A DNA stretch of 64,000 bases. Origin: an uncultured Alphaproteobacteria bacterium. GTDB taxonomy: Bacteria; Pseudomonadota; Alphaproteobacteria; Caulobacterales; Caulobacteraceae. The stretch is from the NCBI GenBank assembly GCA_903822175.1, contig CAIJOB010000013.1, forward strand, positions 23,623 to 87,622. Direction: 5' to 3'. A program made the translations under genes and the position numbers. Every line of letters starts with the position of its first letter. Position 1 is the stretch's first letter. The notes below the pieces were generated by a model. The model searched no databases and was not told the origin of the DNA. It was given only the letters and a program-made list of their open reading frames with translations. Shown here in pieces: positions 46,456-57,000 of the stretch.

Positions 46456-46857
46456 CTACGGCCTGTTCATCGTCACCCCGAGCACCAGAGCCACCGCGAT
46501 GCCCCAGACGATCGCCGCCCCTGCGCCCGCGGCATAGCCGCCGTAGAGTGACGGGAACCACACCAAGGCGTTGCCGTCGAGAACGGATGCCGTGGCCGTG
46601 ACGACAGCGACCGTAAGCAGGGTCTGGTCCCTCGCGAGCCCGGCCAGGCGGCGGCACAGCAGAATGAGCGGCACGGTGGCGGGAATGACCAGGGCATAGA
46701 GTACGATCACGCCCGGGCTCCGAAATGCGCCGAGCCGGCCAGCGGCGCCCAGCGCCACGGCGACGAGATACCAAAGCACGACACCTAAGGTCATCAAGAT
46801 GGCGATCTGGGCCGGTCGAACCGCTCTGGCGGCGGCGACATTGATCAAGGTGGACAC
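46456..46857 (-). CDS. Small four-helix membrane protein controlled by the adjacent TetR
   Basis: The 133-residue protein has four hydrophobic segments (IAILMTLGVVLWYLVAVALG, VIVLYALVIPATVPLILLC, TLLTVAVVTATASVLDG, GAAIVWGIAVALVLGVTM). It may belong to the DUF5367-like group, but I am not certain. A GTG start at 46857 has AGGAG 9 bases upstream. Two palindromic operators (46871-46918) lie between it and the tetR gene, so it is most likely the regulator's direct target. No transport motif is visible. Confidence 0.75.
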   Translation of the reverse strand: MSTLINVAAARAVRPAQIAILMTLGVVLWYLVAVALGAAGRLGAFRSPGVIVLYALVIPATVPLILLCRRLAGLARDQTLLTVAVVTATASVLDGNALVWFPSLYGGYAAGAGAAIVWGIAVALVLGVTMNRP

Positions 46858-46870
46858 GGATCGGCTCTCC

Positions 46871-46918
46871 TGTAGCGGTCGCTACAGCGTCTTTACTCTA
46901 TATGTAGCGATCGCTACA
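46871..46918 (-). promoter_or_regulatory. Twin TetR operators
   Basis: TGTAGCGGTCGCTACA (46871-46886) and TGTAGCGATCGCTACA (46903-46918) are near-perfect and perfect 16-bp palindromes whose centres are 32 bases apart, about three helical turns. The space between holds TATAGA on the minus strand, a possible -10. Binding at both would lock the promoter of the membrane protein gene. Confidence 0.75.
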
Positions 46919-46941
46919 ACCCTTGTTGTCTCTTGCGCCGG

Positions 46942-47469
46942 TCAGGCGCGGTCGCCGATCGCCGGCAGACCAAGCCCCAGCGCGTCCAGGACAACGGCCC
47001 CCTCAATCATGGTCAGCACGCTCAGGGCCTGCGCCGCGCGCGTCTCAGGCGGCTCGACCTCCAGCCGATCCGAGATCCATGTCAGGAAACCCGCCGCGAT
47101 CGCTGCGCCAATGGCGCGGAACGGCTCCTCGCCCCGCGCTGCCTTCGCCGCGAGTTCGAGCCAGACGTGCATGTAGGGGCGGAACATCTGCGTGCGGGCG
47201 ACCTCGAGGATCCCGGCCTGGAGCTGCGCCGCGTCACGACGCGCAGCGCCCACGTCGGAGGCGTCGAGCTGCACCTGCAGGCGTTGGGCGATGCGCGTCA
47301 GGATGGCCGTGATCAGGGCCGCCTTGTCGGGAAAATAGTAGAGCAGCATCCGGTCGCTCGTCCCGGCCGCCGCAGCCAGCGGACGCAGGCTAGCCCGCTC
47401 CAGCCCGCGGGAAAGCACGTGGTCGGCCAGCAGATCGACGATGTGGTCGGTGCGAAGCTGTCCGGTCAT
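46942..47469 (-). CDS. TetR/AcrR-family transcriptional repressor
   Basis: The 175-residue protein has an N-terminal helix-turn-helix (VLSRGLERASLRPLAAAAGT, then SDRMLLYYFPDKAALITAIL) and a helical C-terminal ligand domain. It is upstream of, and on the same strand as, the small membrane protein gene. The twin operators in the 84-base gap suggest it regulates that gene, perhaps without controlling its own upstream promoter, where no copy of the palindrome is seen. Confidence 0.9.
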   Translation of the reverse strand: MTGQLRTDHIVDLLADHVLSRGLERASLRPLAAAAGTSDRMLLYYFPDKAALITAILTRIAQRLQVQLDASDVGAARRDAAQLQAGILEVARTQMFRPYMHVWLELAAKAARGEEPFRAIGAAIAAGFLTWISDRLEVEPPETRAAQALSVLTMIEGAVVLDALGLGLPAIGDRA

Positions 47470-47518
47470 CGCGACAATCTGACCGCTTCCTCATCGGTTC
47501 GCCAGCGCGATCCCGAGG

Positions 47519-48091
47519 CTACCGGCGCGGCTTGCCGAGCGCCTTGTCGATGGCCGCAGCCACCGTATCGACCGAGCCCATGCCGTCGACCTCGACCAGC
47601 TTTTTCTGCTCCCGGTAGTAGGGCAGCAGCGGCGCGGTCTGGGTGTTGTAGGCGTCGAGGCGGACCTTGAAACTGTCGGGGTTGTCGTCCGGGCGGCCGC
47701 TCTCGGCGAAGCGGCCGGCGATGCGTTGCATCAGGGCCTCGTCGTCGACCTTCAGGCGGATCACCAGATCGATTTTGGCGCTGCGGTGGGCCAGCATCTG
47801 GTCCAGCGCTTCAGCCTGGGCGACGTTGCGCGGGAAGCCGTCGAAAATCGCGCCGCCGGCCGCATCGGCCTCGGGCAGGCGCGCCTCGATCAGTTCGATG
47901 ACGATGGCGTCGGTGACCAGCTCGCCGCGCTCCATGACGCCAGCCACCTTCTTGCCGAGCTCGGAGCCCGAGGCGATGGCGGCGCGCAGCATGTCGCCGG
48001 TGGAAAGCTGGACCATCTGGCGAGAGTCCACCAGGCGCTTGGCCTGGGTGCCCTTCCCCGCCGCCGGCGGTCCGAACAGGATCAGATTCAT
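47519..48091 (-). CDS. adk: Adenylate kinase
   Basis: The 190-residue short-LID enzyme interconverts AMP, ATP and ADP. It shows the P-loop LILFGPPAAGKGTQAKRL, STGDMLRAAI, the AMP-site FDGFPRNVAQAEAL and RFAESGRPDDNPDSFKVRLD, with no zinc finger in the LID. The ATG at 48091 is preceded directly by TTG, which is not needed. It follows secY by 44 bases, the usual order. Normally rpsM follows; here unrelated genes do. Confidence 0.97.
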   Translation of the reverse strand: MNLILFGPPAAGKGTQAKRLVDSRQMVQLSTGDMLRAAIASGSELGKKVAGVMERGELVTDAIVIELIEARLPEADAAGGAIFDGFPRNVAQAEALDQMLAHRSAKIDLVIRLKVDDEALMQRIAGRFAESGRPDDNPDSFKVRLDAYNTQTAPLLPYYREQKKLVEVDGMGSVDTVAAAIDKALGKPRR

Positions 48092-48135
48092 CAACCCTCC
48101 GTCGCCGGCCCTCTTGGCGGGACCTGCGTTCCCCC

Positions 48136-49485
48136 TTAGCGGCCGCGGTTGCCCCGCAGCTTCGACTTCCTGATCAGGCCTTCATATTGGTGCGCCAACA
48201 GGTGTGACTGGATTTGGGTCACCGTGTCCATCGTGACGCTGACCACGATCAAGACCGAGGTGCCGCCCATGTAGAAGGGCGCGTTGTAGTAGCCGATCAG
48301 GATCTCCGGCAGCAGGCAGACGATGGCGATATAGGCCGCGCCGATCACCGTCAGCCGGGTCAGCACATAGTCGAGATATTCCGCCGTCCGCTTGCCCGGC
48401 CGGATGCCCGGCATGAAGCCGCCGTACTTGCGCAGGTTCTCGGCGGTGTCCTCCGGATTGAACACCACGGAGGTGTAGAAGAAGCAGAAGAACACGATCA
48501 GGCCGCCGTAGAGCAGCATGAAGGTCGGCCGGCCATGCTGCAGCTGGCCCACCGCGCCCGGCAGCCATTGCATCCAGGGCGGCAGGTTGGTGTTGGCGAA
48601 GAAGGCCATCACCGTGTTCGGCAGCAGCAGCAGCGACGAAGCGAAGATCGGCGGGATCACGCCCGAGGTGTTGATCTTCAGCGGCAGGAACGAGGTGTCG
48701 CCGCCGAACATGCGGTTGCCCACCTGGCGCTTGGGATACTGCACCAGGAGGCGGCGCTGTGAGCGTTCCATGAAGACGATGAAGCAGGTCACCGCGATGA
48801 CCAGCGCGAAGATCAGGATCAGGCCGCCGCCGTTCATCGCGCCGGTGCGCGCCAGCTCGAAGGCCTGGTGGATGTAGCGCGGGAAGACCGCGACGATGCC
48901 CGCGAAGATGATCAGCGAGACGCCGTTGCCGACACCCCGGCTGGTGATCTGCTCGCCCAGCCACATCAGGAACAGCGTGCCACCGGTGAGCGTCGCGACC
49001 GTCGAGACCACGAAGAACAGGCCCGGGTTGTCGACGATGCCCTGGCCGGCCTGCAGGCCCATGGCGATGCCGAAGGACTGGAACAGCGCCAGGATGACGG
49101 TCAGGTAGCGGGTATATTGGTTGAGCTGCTTGCGCCCCGCCTCGCCGCCTTCCTTCTTCAGCTTTTCCCACGGCGGATAGACCGTCTGCAGGAGCTGCAC
49201 GATGATGGAGGACGAGATGTAGGGCATCACGTTCAGGGCGAAGACCGCCATGTTCCGCACGGCGCCGCCGGAGAACATGTTGAACATGCCGAGCATGCCC
49301 TTCGACTGGCCTTCGAAGGCCTGCAGGAAGGCGCCCATGTTGATGCCGGGAATCGGGATGTAGCAGCCGATCCGATAGACGATCATCGCAACGACCGTGA
49401 AGATCAGGCGCTTGTGCAGCTCCGTGGCCTTCGAGAAGGCCTCGACGTTCAGATTGGCTGCGAGTTGTTCTGCGGCCGAAGCCAT
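48136..49485 (-). CDS. secY: Preprotein translocase subunit SecY
   Basis: The 449-residue channel subunit has ten transmembrane segments, with RIGCYIPIPGINMGAF in the first helix region, ITSRGVGNGVSLIIFAGIVA and VVFNPEDTAENLRKYGGFMP in the later cytosolic loops. It forms the SecYEG protein-conducting channel. It sits between rplO and adk as in most bacteria. Confidence 0.97.
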   Translation of the reverse strand: MASAAEQLAANLNVEAFSKATELHKRLIFTVVAMIVYRIGCYIPIPGINMGAFLQAFEGQSKGMLGMFNMFSGGAVRNMAVFALNVMPYISSSIIVQLLQTVYPPWEKLKKEGGEAGRKQLNQYTRYLTVILALFQSFGIAMGLQAGQGIVDNPGLFFVVSTVATLTGGTLFLMWLGEQITSRGVGNGVSLIIFAGIVAVFPRYIHQAFELARTGAMNGGGLILIFALVIAVTCFIVFMERSQRRLLVQYPKRQVGNRMFGGDTSFLPLKINTSGVIPPIFASSLLLLPNTVMAFFANTNLPPWMQWLPGAVGQLQHGRPTFMLLYGGLIVFFCFFYTSVVFNPEDTAENLRKYGGFMPGIRPGKRTAEYLDYVLTRLTVIGAAYIAIVCLLPEILIGYYNAPFYMGGTSVLIVVSVTMDTVTQIQSHLLAHQYEGLIRKSKLRGNRGR

Positions 49486-49583
49486 TCACCAGTTCCCCGG
49501 ACTAACGGACCAGACTCTGTAAGGTCCTCACCAGATAGGACACACCGCCCTCAGTTGCGAGGGCGGAATGGTCGCAAGTGGGC

Positions 49584-50069
49584 TCAGGCCTCTTGGGCCG
49601 GAGCTTCCTTCTTGGTGGTGGTGACCTTGCCGCCGGCCTTTTCGACCGCGGCGACCGCCGAGGCGGAGGCCGAATAGACGGTGATGTCGATCTTCGACTT
49701 GATCTCGCCCTTGCCCAGCAGACGCACGCCGTCCAGCTCGCGGCGGATCACGCCGGCGGCGATCAGGACTTCAGCGGTCATGGCCTTCTTGGCGTCGAGC
49801 TTGCCGGCCGCGATCGCCTGTTCCAGGCGCCACAGGTTGACTTCGGCGAAGTCCTTGCGATGGATGTTGTTGAAGCCGCGCTTGGGCATGCGCATGTGCA
49901 GCGGCATCTGGCCGCCTTCGAAGCCGTGGACGGCGACGCCGGAGCGCGCCTTCTGGCCCTTCACGCCGCGACCGGCGGTCTTGCCCTTGCCCGAGCCCGG
50001 GCCGCGGCCGACGCGCATGCGGCCCTTGGTGGAGCCTTCGCGGGGGCTGAGTTCGTTGAGCTTGGTCAT
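49584..50069 (-). CDS. rplO: 50S ribosomal protein L15
   Basis: The 161-residue protein has the Gly/Lys-rich start [20 protein letters not shown] and [20 protein letters not shown], then [18 protein letters not shown]. It assembles late into the 50S subunit. The C-terminus runs about 15 residues beyond E. coli L15 and is Ala/Lys/Glu-rich. Confidence 0.97.
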   Translation of the reverse strand: MTKLNELSPREGSTKGRMRVGRGPGSGKGKTAGRGVKGQKARSGVAVHGFEGGQMPLHMRMPKRGFNNIHRKDFAEVNLWRLEQAIAAGKLDAKKAMTAEVLIAAGVIRRELDGVRLLGKGEIKSKIDITVYSASASAVAAVEKAGGKVTTTKKEAPAQEA

Positions 50070-50163
50070 ATGTGCCTCTCCTTGGAGATCAGACGCCGGA
50101 GCGAAGCTCCGACTCGGCTTGATGTGATTTGGACCGCGAATCCACGATCCAGCAGCGAAAGAC

Positions 50164-50343
50164 TTAGTCCTTCACCACCTCGACCATGTGGGCGACCTTG
50201 GCGATCATGCCGCGCGTCGAGGGGGTGTCCTCGAGCGTGGAGACGCGGCCGGGGCGGTTGAGGCCCAGGCCGACCAGGGTGGCGCGTTGATCCTTCTTGC
50301 GGCGGATCGGGCTGCCGGTCTGGCGAACGGTGACGGTAGCCAT
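50164..50343 (-). CDS. rpmD: 50S ribosomal protein L30
   Basis: A short 59-residue frame runs from ATG 50343 to TAA 50164: [40 protein letters not shown] and a C-terminal [15 protein letters not shown]. These are the conserved L30 segments, and the position between rpsE and rplO is standard. It is 6 bases downstream of rpsE. Confidence 0.96.
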   Translation of the reverse strand: MATVTVRQTGSPIRRKKDQRATLVGLGLNRPGRVSTLEDTPSTRGMIAKVAHMVEVVKD

Positions 50344-50349
50344 CTTAGA

Positions 50350-50940
50350 TTATCCTTCCACGTCGGCGGTGTCGGCAGCCGGCGTCGAGGTGCCGTCGGC
50401 GCGGCGGCCGATGACATCCGAGACCTTCTTGCCGCGCTTGGCCGCGACCTGGCGAGGCGACGATTGGGCCTTCAGGGCCTCAAAGGTCGCGCGCACCATG
50501 TTGTAGGGGTTCGACGAGCCGACGGACTTGCCGACCACGTCCTGGACGCCCAGCGTTTCCAGAACCGCGCGCATCGGACCGCCGGCGATGACGCCGGTGC
50601 CGGGAGGCGCCGAGCGGACCATCACCTTGCCAGCGCCCCAACGGCCATTGCCGTCGTGGTGCAGGGTGCGGCTTTCGCGCAGCGGCACGCGGATCATCGT
50701 CTTCTTGGCCTCTTCGGTCGCCTTGCGGATGGCTTCCGGCACTTCGCGCGCCTTGCCGTGACCAAAGCCCACGCGGCCCTTCTGGTCGCCAACGACCATC
50801 AGAGCAGCGAAGGAGAACCGGCGGCCGCCCTTAACGGTGGCGGCGACGCGGTTGATGTGGACCAACTTCTCGACGATTTCGCTATCGCGTTCTTCTTCGC
50901 GATTGTTGCGGCCGCCGCGGTTGTCGTCTCTACGAGCCAT
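50350..50940 (-). CDS. rpsE: 30S ribosomal protein S5
   Basis: The 196-residue protein has the S5 double-stranded-RNA-binding part ([40 protein letters not shown]) and the C-terminal domain ([20 protein letters not shown]). It contributes to decoding accuracy. Both ends are extended relative to E. coli (167 residues): a charged start [16 protein letters not shown] and an Ala/Asp-rich end. Confidence 0.97.
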   Translation of the reverse strand: MARRDDNRGGRNNREEERDSEIVEKLVHINRVAATVKGGRRFSFAALMVVGDQKGRVGFGHGKAREVPEAIRKATEEAKKTMIRVPLRESRTLHHDGNGRWGAGKVMVRSAPPGTGVIAGGPMRAVLETLGVQDVVGKSVGSSNPYNMVRATFEALKAQSSPRQVAAKRGKKVSDVIGRRADGTSTPAADTADVEG

Positions 50941-50950
50941 CTAGCGTTCC

Positions 50951-51310
50951 TTAGAAGTTCAGGCCGGCTTCACGCGCGGCATCCGCCAGCGCCTTCACCC
51001 GACCGTGATAGAGATAGCCACCGCGGTCGAAGACCACGTCCTTGACGCCTTTTTCGATGGCGCGTTGGGCCACCAGCGCGCCCACGCGGGCGGCGGCGTC
51101 CTTGTCGGCGCCCTTTTGCGTCTTCTCGCCGCTTTCCAGCGACGAGGCGGCAGCCAGGGTCACGCCGCGCTCATCATCGATGACCTGGGCGTAGATGTTC
51201 TTCGACGAACGGAAGACCGACAGGCGCGGACGACCGTTGGCCAGCTTACGCAGACGCGTGCGCGTACGTTGCGCGCGCTTCTGGGCGGAATCGCGGGAGG
51301 AAAGGGCCAT
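50951..51310 (-). CDS. rplR: 50S ribosomal protein L18
   Basis: The 119-residue protein starts with an Arg-rich segment ([20 protein letters not shown]), followed by [20 protein letters not shown] and the C-terminal [20 protein letters not shown]. It binds 5S rRNA together with L5. It lies 3 bases from rplF. Confidence 0.97.
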   Translation of the reverse strand: MALSSRDSAQKRAQRTRTRLRKLANGRPRLSVFRSSKNIYAQVIDDERGVTLAAASSLESGEKTQKGADKDAAARVGALVAQRAIEKGVKDVVFDRGGYLYHGRVKALADAAREAGLNF

Positions 51311-51313
51311 GAC

Positions 51314-51847
51314 CTACTTCTTCTTGCCTTCCTTGCGGCGGACTTGCTCGCCGGCATAGCGCACGCCCTTGCCCTTGTAGGGCTCGGGCGGACGGATGCG
51401 GCGGATGCGGGCGGCGGTCTCGCCGACGGCCTGCTTGTCGATGCCGGAGATCTTGATTTCAGTCTGCTTCGGCACGGCGAAGGAGATGCCGGCCGGGGCC
51501 GGGATGTCCACGTCGTGGCTGAAGCCGAGCTGCATGGAGAGGGCCTGGCCCTTCATCGCCGCACGATAGCCGACGCCGACCAGTTCGAGCGTCTGCTCGA
51601 AGCCGGTGGTGACGCCGGTGACCATGTTGGCGACCAGGCTGCGCGAGAGGCCCCACATGGCCTGGGCGCGTTGGCCCTCGACCCGCTTTGACAGGGTCAG
51701 CTCGCCGTTGGCCTGAGCGACTTCGATCTCTTCGGCGACTGTCCAGGCGAGTTGGCCCTTGGGCCCCTTCACCGTGACCGTCTGGCCCTCGATCGTCACC
51801 GTAACGCCGGCGGGAACCGCGACCGCTTTCTTTCCGATACGAGACAT
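51314..51847 (-). CDS. rplF: 50S ribosomal protein L6
   Basis: The 177-residue protein begins [20 protein letters not shown], contains [12 protein letters not shown] in the first repeat, and ends with [20 protein letters not shown] and a Lys-rich tail. The ATG at 51847 lies 1 base after the rpsH stop; an upstream in-frame codon inside rpsH is not used. Confidence 0.97.
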   Translation of the reverse strand: MSRIGKKAVAVPAGVTVTIEGQTVTVKGPKGQLAWTVAEEIEVAQANGELTLSKRVEGQRAQAMWGLSRSLVANMVTGVTTGFEQTLELVGVGYRAAMKGQALSMQLGFSHDVDIPAPAGISFAVPKQTEIKISGIDKQAVGETAARIRRIRPPEPYKGKGVRYAGEQVRRKEGKKK

Positions 51848-51848
51848 A

Positions 51849-52244
51849 TCAGTAGACCCGGCAGAGGACTTCGCCGCCCACGTTGGCGTCACGCGCCGCG
51901 GTGTCCGACATGACGCCCTTGGGCGTCGACAGGATCGAGATCCCGAGGCCGTTCTTCACCGGCTTCAGGTCCTTGATCGACGAATAGACGCGACGGCCGG
52001 GCTTCGAGATGCGGGCGATGTCGACGATGACGGGCGCGCCATCGAAGTACTTCAGCTCGATTTCGAACTCGGGGAAGGCGCCGGGCTTTTCCAACAGGTG
52101 GTAGCCGCGGATGTAGCCTTCCTCGGTCAGCACGTCCAAGAGGCGCGCGCGCATCTTGGAGGCGGGCGCGGTCAGCTTGGCGCGGCCGCGCATGGCGGCG
52201 TTCTTGATGCGGGCGATCAGATCGCCGATGGGATCGTTGACCAT
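51849..52244 (-). CDS. rpsH: 30S ribosomal protein S8
   Basis: The 131-residue protein begins [20 protein letters not shown] and ends [20 protein letters not shown] then EVLCRVY, as in S8. It binds the central domain of 16S rRNA, and in E. coli it represses the spc operon at rplE. It is 12 bases after rpsN. Confidence 0.97.
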   Translation of the reverse strand: MVNDPIGDLIARIKNAAMRGRAKLTAPASKMRARLLDVLTEEGYIRGYHLLEKPGAFPEFEIELKYFDGAPVIVDIARISKPGRRVYSSIKDLKPVKNGLGISILSTPKGVMSDTAARDANVGGEVLCRVY

Positions 52245-52256
52245 CTGTGACCTCCC

Positions 52257-52562
52257 CTACCAGCTCGACTTGACGAGGCCGGGGATCAGCCCGTGCGACC
52301 CGAGGTCGCGCAGGGAAATCCGGCTCATCTTCAGCTTGCGGTAGTAGGCGCGCGGACGGCCAGTCACCAGGCATCGGTTACGGATGCGGGTCTTGGACGA
52401 CGAACGCGGCAGTTCCGCCAGCTTCAGTCGGGCTTCAAAACGTTCTTCCAGCGGAAGCGCCTCGTTGTTGGCAGTCGCCTTAAGCGCGACGCGCTTAGCG
52501 GCATACTGCTTCACGAGGGCCTGAACCCGCAGGTTGCGATTGACGGCGCTTTTCTTGGCCAT
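52257..52562 (-). CDS. rpsN: 30S ribosomal protein S14 (zinc-free form)
   Basis: The 101-residue protein is the long S14 type: [40 protein letters not shown] and the C-terminal [18 protein letters not shown]. It lacks the two CxxC pairs of the short zinc-binding form. Confidence 0.97.
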   Translation of the reverse strand: MAKKSAVNRNLRVQALVKQYAAKRVALKATANNEALPLEERFEARLKLAELPRSSSKTRIRNRCLVTGRPRAYYRKLKMSRISLRDLGSHGLIPGLVKSSW

Positions 52563-52580
52563 GTGCTCTTTCCTTCCCGT

Positions 52581-53147
52581 CTACGCTTGCGCAGCGACGA
52601 ACGGGAACTGGAATTCCTTCAGAAGCGCGCGCGCTTCGTCATCGGTATTCGCAGTCGTGGTGACGATGATGTCCATGCCCCACATCTGGTCGATCTCGTC
52701 GTAGTTGATCTCCGGGAACACGATGTGTTCGCGAAGACCAAGGGCGTAGTTGCCCCGACCGTCGAAAGAGGTGGGCTTCAGGCCCCGGAAATCCTTCACG
52801 CGCGGGAGCGCGATGGTGATCAGCCGGTCCAGGAATTCGTACATGCGGTCCGCACGAAGGGTGACCTTCGCGCCGATCACCATGCCTTCGCGCAGCTTGA
52901 AGCCGGCGATGGAGGTGCGCGCCTTGGTCGGCACGGGCTTCTGGCCCGCGATCTTCGCGAGGTCCGCGATGGCGGCGTTGACCTTCTTGGAGTCGGCCAC
53001 GGATTCGCCGATGCCCATGTTCAGGACAATCTTGTCCAGCTTGGGGATCTGCATCTCGTTGGTGTAGCCGAACTGGTCCTTGAGGGCCTTGCGGATCCGG
53101 GTCCGATACTCGGACTTCAGCCGCGGTTCGTAAGCTTTATCAGCCAT
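52581..53147 (-). CDS. rplE: 50S ribosomal protein L5
   Basis: The 188-residue protein contains [60 protein letters not shown] and [20 protein letters not shown]. It binds 5S rRNA and contacts P-site tRNA. Its first 8 bases overlap the end of rplX. Confidence 0.97.
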   Translation of the reverse strand: MADKAYEPRLKSEYRTRIRKALKDQFGYTNEMQIPKLDKIVLNMGIGESVADSKKVNAAIADLAKIAGQKPVPTKARTSIAGFKLREGMVIGAKVTLRADRMYEFLDRLITIALPRVKDFRGLKPTSFDGRGNYALGLREHIVFPEINYDEIDQMWGMDIIVTTTANTDDEARALLKEFQFPFVAAQA

Positions 53148-53454
53148 TGATCACCTCGCCGGTCGTCTTGGCGAAACGGACCTTCTTGTCGCCATCCATG
53201 CGGAAACCGACGCGGGTCGGCTTACCCTTGGAGTCGACCAGGGCCACGTTCGACACGTGAAGCGGCGCTTCCTTGCTCTTGATCCCGCCTTGGGGATCGC
53301 CTTGGCTCGGACGGGTGTGGCGTTGAACCATGTTCACGCCGCCGACCAGCACTCGGGATTCTTTCGGGAATACCTTGGAGATGGAGCCTTGGCGGCCCTT
53401 GTCTTTCCCGGTGAGGACCACGACGCGGTCCCCCTTCTTGATCTTCGCCGCCAT
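53140..53454 (-). CDS. rplX: 50S ribosomal protein L24
   Basis: The 104-residue protein has a KOW motif at its start ([20 protein letters not shown]), then [20 protein letters not shown] and [18 protein letters not shown]. It starts 50S assembly. It overlaps rplN by 1 base and rplE by 8. Confidence 0.97.
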   Translation of the reverse strand: MAAKIKKGDRVVVLTGKDKGRQGSISKVFPKESRVLVGGVNMVQRHTRPSQGDPQGGIKSKEAPLHVSNVALVDSKGKPTRVGFRMDGDKKVRFAKTTGEVING

Positions 53455-53822
53455 TACAGCACCTCAGGCGCGAGGGAGATGATCTTCATGTGGTTCTTCG
53501 CGCGCAGTTCACGGGGAACCGGGCCGAAGATCCGCGTGCCGATCGGCTCGCTTTGCTTGTTGACGATGACCGCCGCGTTCTTGTCGAAGCGGATCACCGA
53601 ACCGTCCTTGCGCTTGATGGCCGAGCTCGTGCGAACGACGATGGCTTGCAGCACATCACCCTTCTTCACGCGGCCGCGCGGAATGGCCTCCTTCACGGAG
53701 ACGACGATCTTGTCACCGACGCCGGCATAACGGCGCCCAGCGCCGCCCAGCACCTTGATGCACATGACTCGGCGCGCGCCGGAGTTGTCGGCCACTTCCA
53801 GGTTAGTTTGCATCTGGATCAT
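53454..53822 (-). CDS. rplN: 50S ribosomal protein L14
   Basis: The 122-residue protein has [37 protein letters not shown] and the C-terminal [20 protein letters not shown], all invariant L14 features. It contacts 16S rRNA in an intersubunit bridge and is a binding site for the silencing factor RsfS. Confidence 0.98.
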   Translation of the reverse strand: MIQMQTNLEVADNSGARRVMCIKVLGGAGRRYAGVGDKIVVSVKEAIPRGRVKKGDVLQAIVVRTSSAIKRKDGSVIRFDKNAAVIVNKQSEPIGTRIFGPVPRELRAKNHMKIISLAPEVL

Positions 53823-53834
53823 AGCTTGGCGCCC

Positions 53835-54086
53835 CTACGCTGCCTGGTCCGCACTGCCCTTAGGCAGCACTTCCCAAGTCTTGGTTTTCGACTTCGGCGC
53901 GCACTCGATGATGCGGGCGTTGTCGCCTTCCTTGTAGGAATTGGCTTCGTCATGGGCGTGGTACTTCTTGGACCGGCGGACGGTCTTCTTCAGCACCGGG
54001 TGCAGGAAGGTCCGTTCGACCTTCACCACCACCGTCTTGTCGCCCTTATCGGAGACGACAACGCCCTCGAGAATTCGTTTCGGCAT
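53835..54086 (-). CDS. rpsQ: 30S ribosomal protein S17
   Basis: The 83-residue protein begins [20 protein letters not shown] and contains [20 protein letters not shown] and [16 protein letters not shown], as in S17. It is a primary 16S-binding protein. It lies 13 bases after rpmC. Confidence 0.97.
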   Translation of the reverse strand: MPKRILEGVVVSDKGDKTVVVKVERTFLHPVLKKTVRRSKKYHAHDEANSYKEGDNARIIECAPKSKTKTWEVLPKGSADQAA

Positions 54087-54099
54087 CTGTCAGCTCTCC

Positions 54100-54297
54100 T
54101 CAGGCCTGCGCCTGCTTGGCACGCAGGTGGGTCTTGATGCGCGCGATGTCCTTGCGCACTTCGTCCACCCGGTGGGTCTTTTCGATCTGGCCGGTCGCCT
54201 TCTGGAAGCGCAGATTGAACTGCTCCTTCTTCAGGCTGATCAGTTGGTCGGCCAGCTGGTCGGGGGTCAGCCCGCGAACTTCGTCAATCTTCATCAC
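54100..54297 (-). CDS. rpmC: 50S ribosomal protein L29
   Basis: The 65-residue helical protein contains LRGL-type [20 protein letters not shown] and [20 protein letters not shown]. It lies at the exit tunnel near the trigger factor and SRP site. Its ATG overlaps the rplP stop by 4 bases (54294-54297). Confidence 0.97.
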   Translation of the reverse strand: MMKIDEVRGLTPDQLADQLISLKKEQFNLRFQKATGQIEKTHRVDEVRKDIARIKTHLRAKQAQA

Positions 54298-54722
54298 GCG
54301 TGCTCCACCGCGGCGTCGATGCGGGCGACGATGCGGGTCTTCACGGGAAGCTTGGCCGCGCCGAGGCGCAGGGCTTCACGGGCGACATCGTCCGGCACGC
54401 CGTCGATTTCAAACATGATCCGGCCCGGGTGAACGCGCGCGGCCCAGTACTCGACCGCGCCCTTGCCCTTGCCCATGCGGACTTCGGCGGGCTTGTCGGT
54501 GACCGGCACGTCCGGGAAGATGCGGATCCACACCCGGCCCTGGCGCTTCATCTGACGCGTGATCGCGCGGCGGGCCGCCTCGATCTGGCGCGCCGTGATG
54601 CGCTCGGGCTCAACGGACTTCAGGCCATAGGAGCCGAAGTTCAGCGTGAAGCCGGACTTGGCAGTCCCGTGGATCTTGCCCTTGAACTGCTTGCGGTACT
54701 TGGTCTTTTTCGGAGACAGCAT
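54294..54722 (-). CDS. rplP: 50S ribosomal protein L16
   Basis: The 142-residue protein begins [20 protein letters not shown] and contains [40 protein letters not shown] and [20 protein letters not shown]. It sits near the A site and peptidyl transferase centre. Confidence 0.98.
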   Translation of the reverse strand: MLSPKKTKYRKQFKGKIHGTAKSGFTLNFGSYGLKSVEPERITARQIEAARRAITRQMKRQGRVWIRIFPDVPVTDKPAEVRMGKGKGAVEYWAARVHPGRIMFEIDGVPDDVAREALRLGAAKLPVKTRIVARIDAAVEHA

Positions 54723-54733
54723 CAGTCAGGTCC

Positions 54734-55494
<761 letters not shown>

Positions 55495-55495
<1 letters not shown>

Positions 55496-55875
55496 CAGGC
55501 GGCCTCACCCAGTTCGCGGACCACGATGGTGATCTCGCTGAACGGCTTCTCGATGCGCGACGCACGACCCCGCGCACGGGCGGAGAAACGCTTCATCACC
55601 AGGTTCTTGCCCACATAGGCCTCGGCGACGATCAGAGAGTCGATGTCGAGGTTGTGGTTGTTCTCGGCGTTGGAGATCGCCGAATAGAGCGCCTTGCGGA
55701 CGTCGGTGGCGATGCGCTTGTGGCTGAATTCCAGCTCGTTCAGCGCCCGCTGCACCTTGAGGCCGCGGATCGACTGAGCGACCAGGTTCAGCTTGCGCGC
55801 CGAGGTGCGCAGGGTGCGGACCTTGCACATCGCTTCGATGCCAGACTGCCGGCGGACTTTTTTGGTCTGCGACAT
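55495..55875 (-). CDS. rplV: 50S ribosomal protein L22
   Basis: The 126-residue protein has [40 protein letters not shown] and the tunnel-facing loop [20 protein letters not shown]. Mutations in this loop give macrolide resistance in other bacteria; the loop here looks normal. It overlaps rpsC by 1 base. Confidence 0.97.
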
Positions 55876-55877
55876 GG

Positions 55878-56156
55878 CTACTTCCTTTTGGCCTTCTTGT
55901 CGGCGGCGTGGCCGGGGAAGAAGCGGGTGGGAGCGAACTCGCCCAGCTTCATTCCGACCATGTCTTCCGACACGTGCACGGGGACGTGCTTCTGGCCGTT
56001 GTGCACGCCGAACGTGAGACCCACGAACTGCGGCATGATGGTGGAGCGGCGCGACCAGGTCTTGATCACGTCCTTGCGGCCCGAGCTTTGGACAGCCTCG
56101 GCCTTCTTGAGCAGGTATCCGTCGACGAACGGACCTTTCCAGACTGAGCGGGTCAT
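55878..56156 (-). CDS. rpsS: 30S ribosomal protein S19
   Basis: The 92-residue protein begins [20 protein letters not shown] and contains [20 protein letters not shown] and [20 protein letters not shown]. It works with S13 at the 30S head. It is 2 bases from rplV. Confidence 0.98.
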   Translation of the reverse strand: MTRSVWKGPFVDGYLLKKAEAVQSSGRKDVIKTWSRRSTIMPQFVGLTFGVHNGQKHVPVHVSEDMVGMKLGEFAPTRFFPGHAADKKAKRK

Positions 56157-56159
56157 CGC

Positions 56160-56996
56160 TTAGCGAGCCTTCCGTGCATGGCGCGAGCGGATGATGAACT
56201 TATCCGTCGTCTTGTTGGTGCGGGTCTTGGCGCCCTTGGTGGGCTTGCCCCAAGGCGTGACCGGGTTACGGCCGCCCGAGGTCTTGCCTTCACCGCCGCC
56301 GTGCGGGTGATCGACCGGGTTCATGGCGACGCCGCGAACGTGCGGGCGACGGCCCTTGTGCCGGTTGCGGCCGGCCTTGCCCATGACCTCGTTCATGTGG
56401 TCGGGGTTCGAGACCGCGCCCACCGTGGCCATGCAGCTATCCGGCACCATGCGCAGCTCGCCCGAGTTCAGGCGGATCTGGGCGTAGCCGGCGTCGCGGC
56501 CGACGAGCTGGGCGTAGGTCCCCGCGGAGCGGGCGATCTGGCCGCCCTTGAGGGGCTTCAGCTCGACGTTGTGGATGATGGTGCCGATCGGCATGCCGCG
56601 GAGCGGCATGGCGTTACCCGGCTTCACGTCGGCCTTTTCGGCCGCGATCACCTGGTCGCCGACCTTCAGCCGTTGCGGAGCCAGGATGTAGGCCAGCTCC
56701 TCATCAGCGTACTTGATCAGGGCGATGAACGCCGTGCGGTTGGGGTCGTACTCCAGGCGCTCGACAATGCCGACTACGTCGAACTTGCGACGCTTGAAGT
56801 CGATCTTGCGGTAGAGCTTCTTGGCGCCGCCGCCGCGGAAACGCACCGCGATACGGCCACCGCCGCCACGTCCGCCGCTCTTGGTCAGGCCCTCGACGAG
56901 GGACTTCTCAGGACGGCCCTTGTGGAGCTCGGAACGGTCCACCAGCACCAGCTGGCGGCGACCCGGAGAGGTCGGATTATACTGCTTCAAGGCCAT
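56160..56996 (-). CDS. rplB: 50S ribosomal protein L2
   Basis: The 278-residue protein contains [40 protein letters not shown] and the C-terminal [20 protein letters not shown] with the His needed for peptidyl transferase assembly. It is a primary 23S-binding protein. Confidence 0.98.
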   Translation of the reverse strand: MALKQYNPTSPGRRQLVLVDRSELHKGRPEKSLVEGLTKSGGRGGGGRIAVRFRGGGAKKLYRKIDFKRRKFDVVGIVERLEYDPNRTAFIALIKYADEELAYILAPQRLKVGDQVIAAEKADVKPGNAMPLRGMPIGTIIHNVELKPLKGGQIARSAGTYAQLVGRDAGYAQIRLNSGELRMVPDSCMATVGAVSNPDHMNEVMGKAGRNRHKGRRPHVRGVAMNPVDHPHGGGEGKTSGGRNPVTPWGKPTKGAKTRTNKTTDKFIIRSRHARKAR

Positions 56997-57000
56997 CGGA

